Part shown: positions 6,638-6,996 of the stretch, one piece after another
Numbering within the stretch: position 1 is the first letter of the stretch
Layout: every line of letters starts with the position of its first letter
NCBI GenBank assembly: GCA_030271595.1
Contig: JARXKO010000077.1
Span: 1-6,996 of the forward strand
Direction: 5' to 3'
Origin: Pseudomonadota bacterium
Lineage (GTDB): Bacteria > Pseudomonadota > Alphaproteobacteria > Sphingomonadales > Sphingomonadaceae
DNA: 6,996 bases
Notes under the pieces: model-generated
The model's database searches: none
Seen by the model: the letters and a program-made list of their open reading frames with translations, nothing else
Told to the model about the DNA's origin: nothing
Program-made: the position numbers and the translations under genes

Positions 6638-6642
6638 GCCTG

Positions 6643-6650
6643 CTCCCCCC
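6643..6650 (-). promoter_or_regulatory. Ribosome binding site of the membrane protein gene
   Basis: On the - strand GGGGGGAG lies 5 bases before the ATG at 6637. It decides the start against the GTG at 6715. Confidence 0.7.
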
Positions 6651-6701
6651 TTACTCCAAGCAAGGAGCACGCGACGGGAGGCAGCGCAAGCCGAATCCTC
6701 G

Positions 6702-6734
6702 TGTCCGCTTTCCACCCATTGCAGACATTAGCGT
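6702..6734 (+). repeat. Interspersed repeat, copy 2
   Basis: The core GTCCGCTTTCCACCCATTGC (6703-6722 region) is followed by AGACATTAGCGT. GTCCGC and GCAGAC form 6-base arms with one mismatch. It has the same orientation as copy 1 and lies 918 bases downstream of it. It sits in the non-coding stretch 6638-6823, in which I see no gene. Similarity to copy 1 stops right after the GCGT. Confidence 0.7.
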
Positions 6735-6823
6735 GATCCCGTTGGGCGTCCGTTGGGCGGGTTCGATTAGGTTCATCGGCTCGCCGCGAGCACCGGGTAT
6801 GGCGGGCTCACAACGTCATCGCC

Positions 6824-6996
6824 TTACCAGATCCGATGTTCCGCAATCCACGCCCGATCGTCAGCACTGCGGCAGCGAACAGCGTAAGCCGTAGCCAATT
6901 CCACGTGTGCGAGCGTGGCAGCGAGCGAGTGGGCACTGGCTGCTGCGTCCGCCTCATCGCGCACCCTGCGCCTCAGATAAACTGTCTCGCGCTGCG
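6824..6996 (-). CDS. Small helical protein, 3' part only (truncated by window)
   Basis: On the - strand a frame is open from the window edge (first full codon at 6994-6992) to TAA at 6826-6824, giving 56 residues that begin QRETVYLRRRVRDEADAAAS and end AEHRIW. The part seen is rich in Ala, Arg, Glu and Leu with amphipathic helix spacing (YLRRRVRDEADAAA, LAATLAHVELATAYAVR). It resembles short hypothetical sphingomonad proteins with a 'YxxRRxxEE..AA....A..HxxLAxxY' pattern, as I remember them; I know no function. The start is outside the window. The short length leaves some chance that it is not a gene. Confidence 0.6.
   Translation of the reverse strand, partial: QRETVYLRRRVRDEADAAASAHSLAATLAHVELATAYAVRCRSADDRAWIAEHRIW

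Noticed and set aside
6638..6715. GTG start at 6715 for the membrane protein
   Set aside because: The start would lie inside the interspersed repeat, and the added 26 residues lack features; the ATG at 6637 has a strong ribosome site.
6547..6894. 115-residue + strand frame across the second repeat
   Set aside because: It joins antisense of the membrane gene, the repeat and antisense of the small right-edge gene; no ribosome site or domain.

Overview
The window is high-GC, gene-dense bacterial DNA. It is most likely from the order Sphingomonadales (Alphaproteobacteria). Three things point there: the methionine aminopeptidase closely resembles sphingomonad type I enzymes as I remember them; there are two copies of a short interspersed repeat (core GTCCGCTTT..ACCC..GCAGAC) that I associate with this group; and the signal-peptide double retropepsin and TIR/TolB-like/TPR proteins are of types common there. 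This placement rests on recall, not on a search.

Left part (1-2865). The window opens inside a trypsin-like S1 serine protease gene on the + strand (1-738). Its stop codon overlaps, tail to tail, the stop of a tiny - strand gene (735-887) encoding a 50-residue acidic peptide that ends in six perfect GSGDDR repeats. The six DNA units differ only at third codon positions of that frame, which is good evidence that it is a real gene. Upstream of it on the same strand, 64 bases away, lies a 637-residue membrane-anchored protein: TIR domain, transmembrane helix, TolB-like domain, TPR array (952-2865). The two - strand genes probably form one transcript.

Middle part (2866-5775). A 189-base divergent spacer separates the TIR gene from an exported protein with two retropepsin-like domains (3055-4137, +). 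That gene runs tail to tail with a stand-alone CinA/MoaB-like domain protein (4164-4925, -). The CinA-like gene is divergent from map, the type I methionine aminopeptidase gene (4945-5775, +), with only 19 bases between the two start codons.

Right part (5776-6996). A polytopic membrane protein of unknown function (5810-6637, -) is bracketed by two same-orientation copies of the interspersed repeat. One copy supplies its stop codon, and part of the gene is clearly poorer in G+C than the rest of the window. At the right edge is the 3' end of another small - strand gene (6824-6996), truncated by the window.

The Map and CinA-like genes look like core genome. The stretch most worth attention is 1-2865: a secreted-type protease, a repeat peptide rich in Arg-Gly bonds, and a transmembrane TIR protein with a probable periplasmic sensor half. 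Any functional link among the three is inference from position only.
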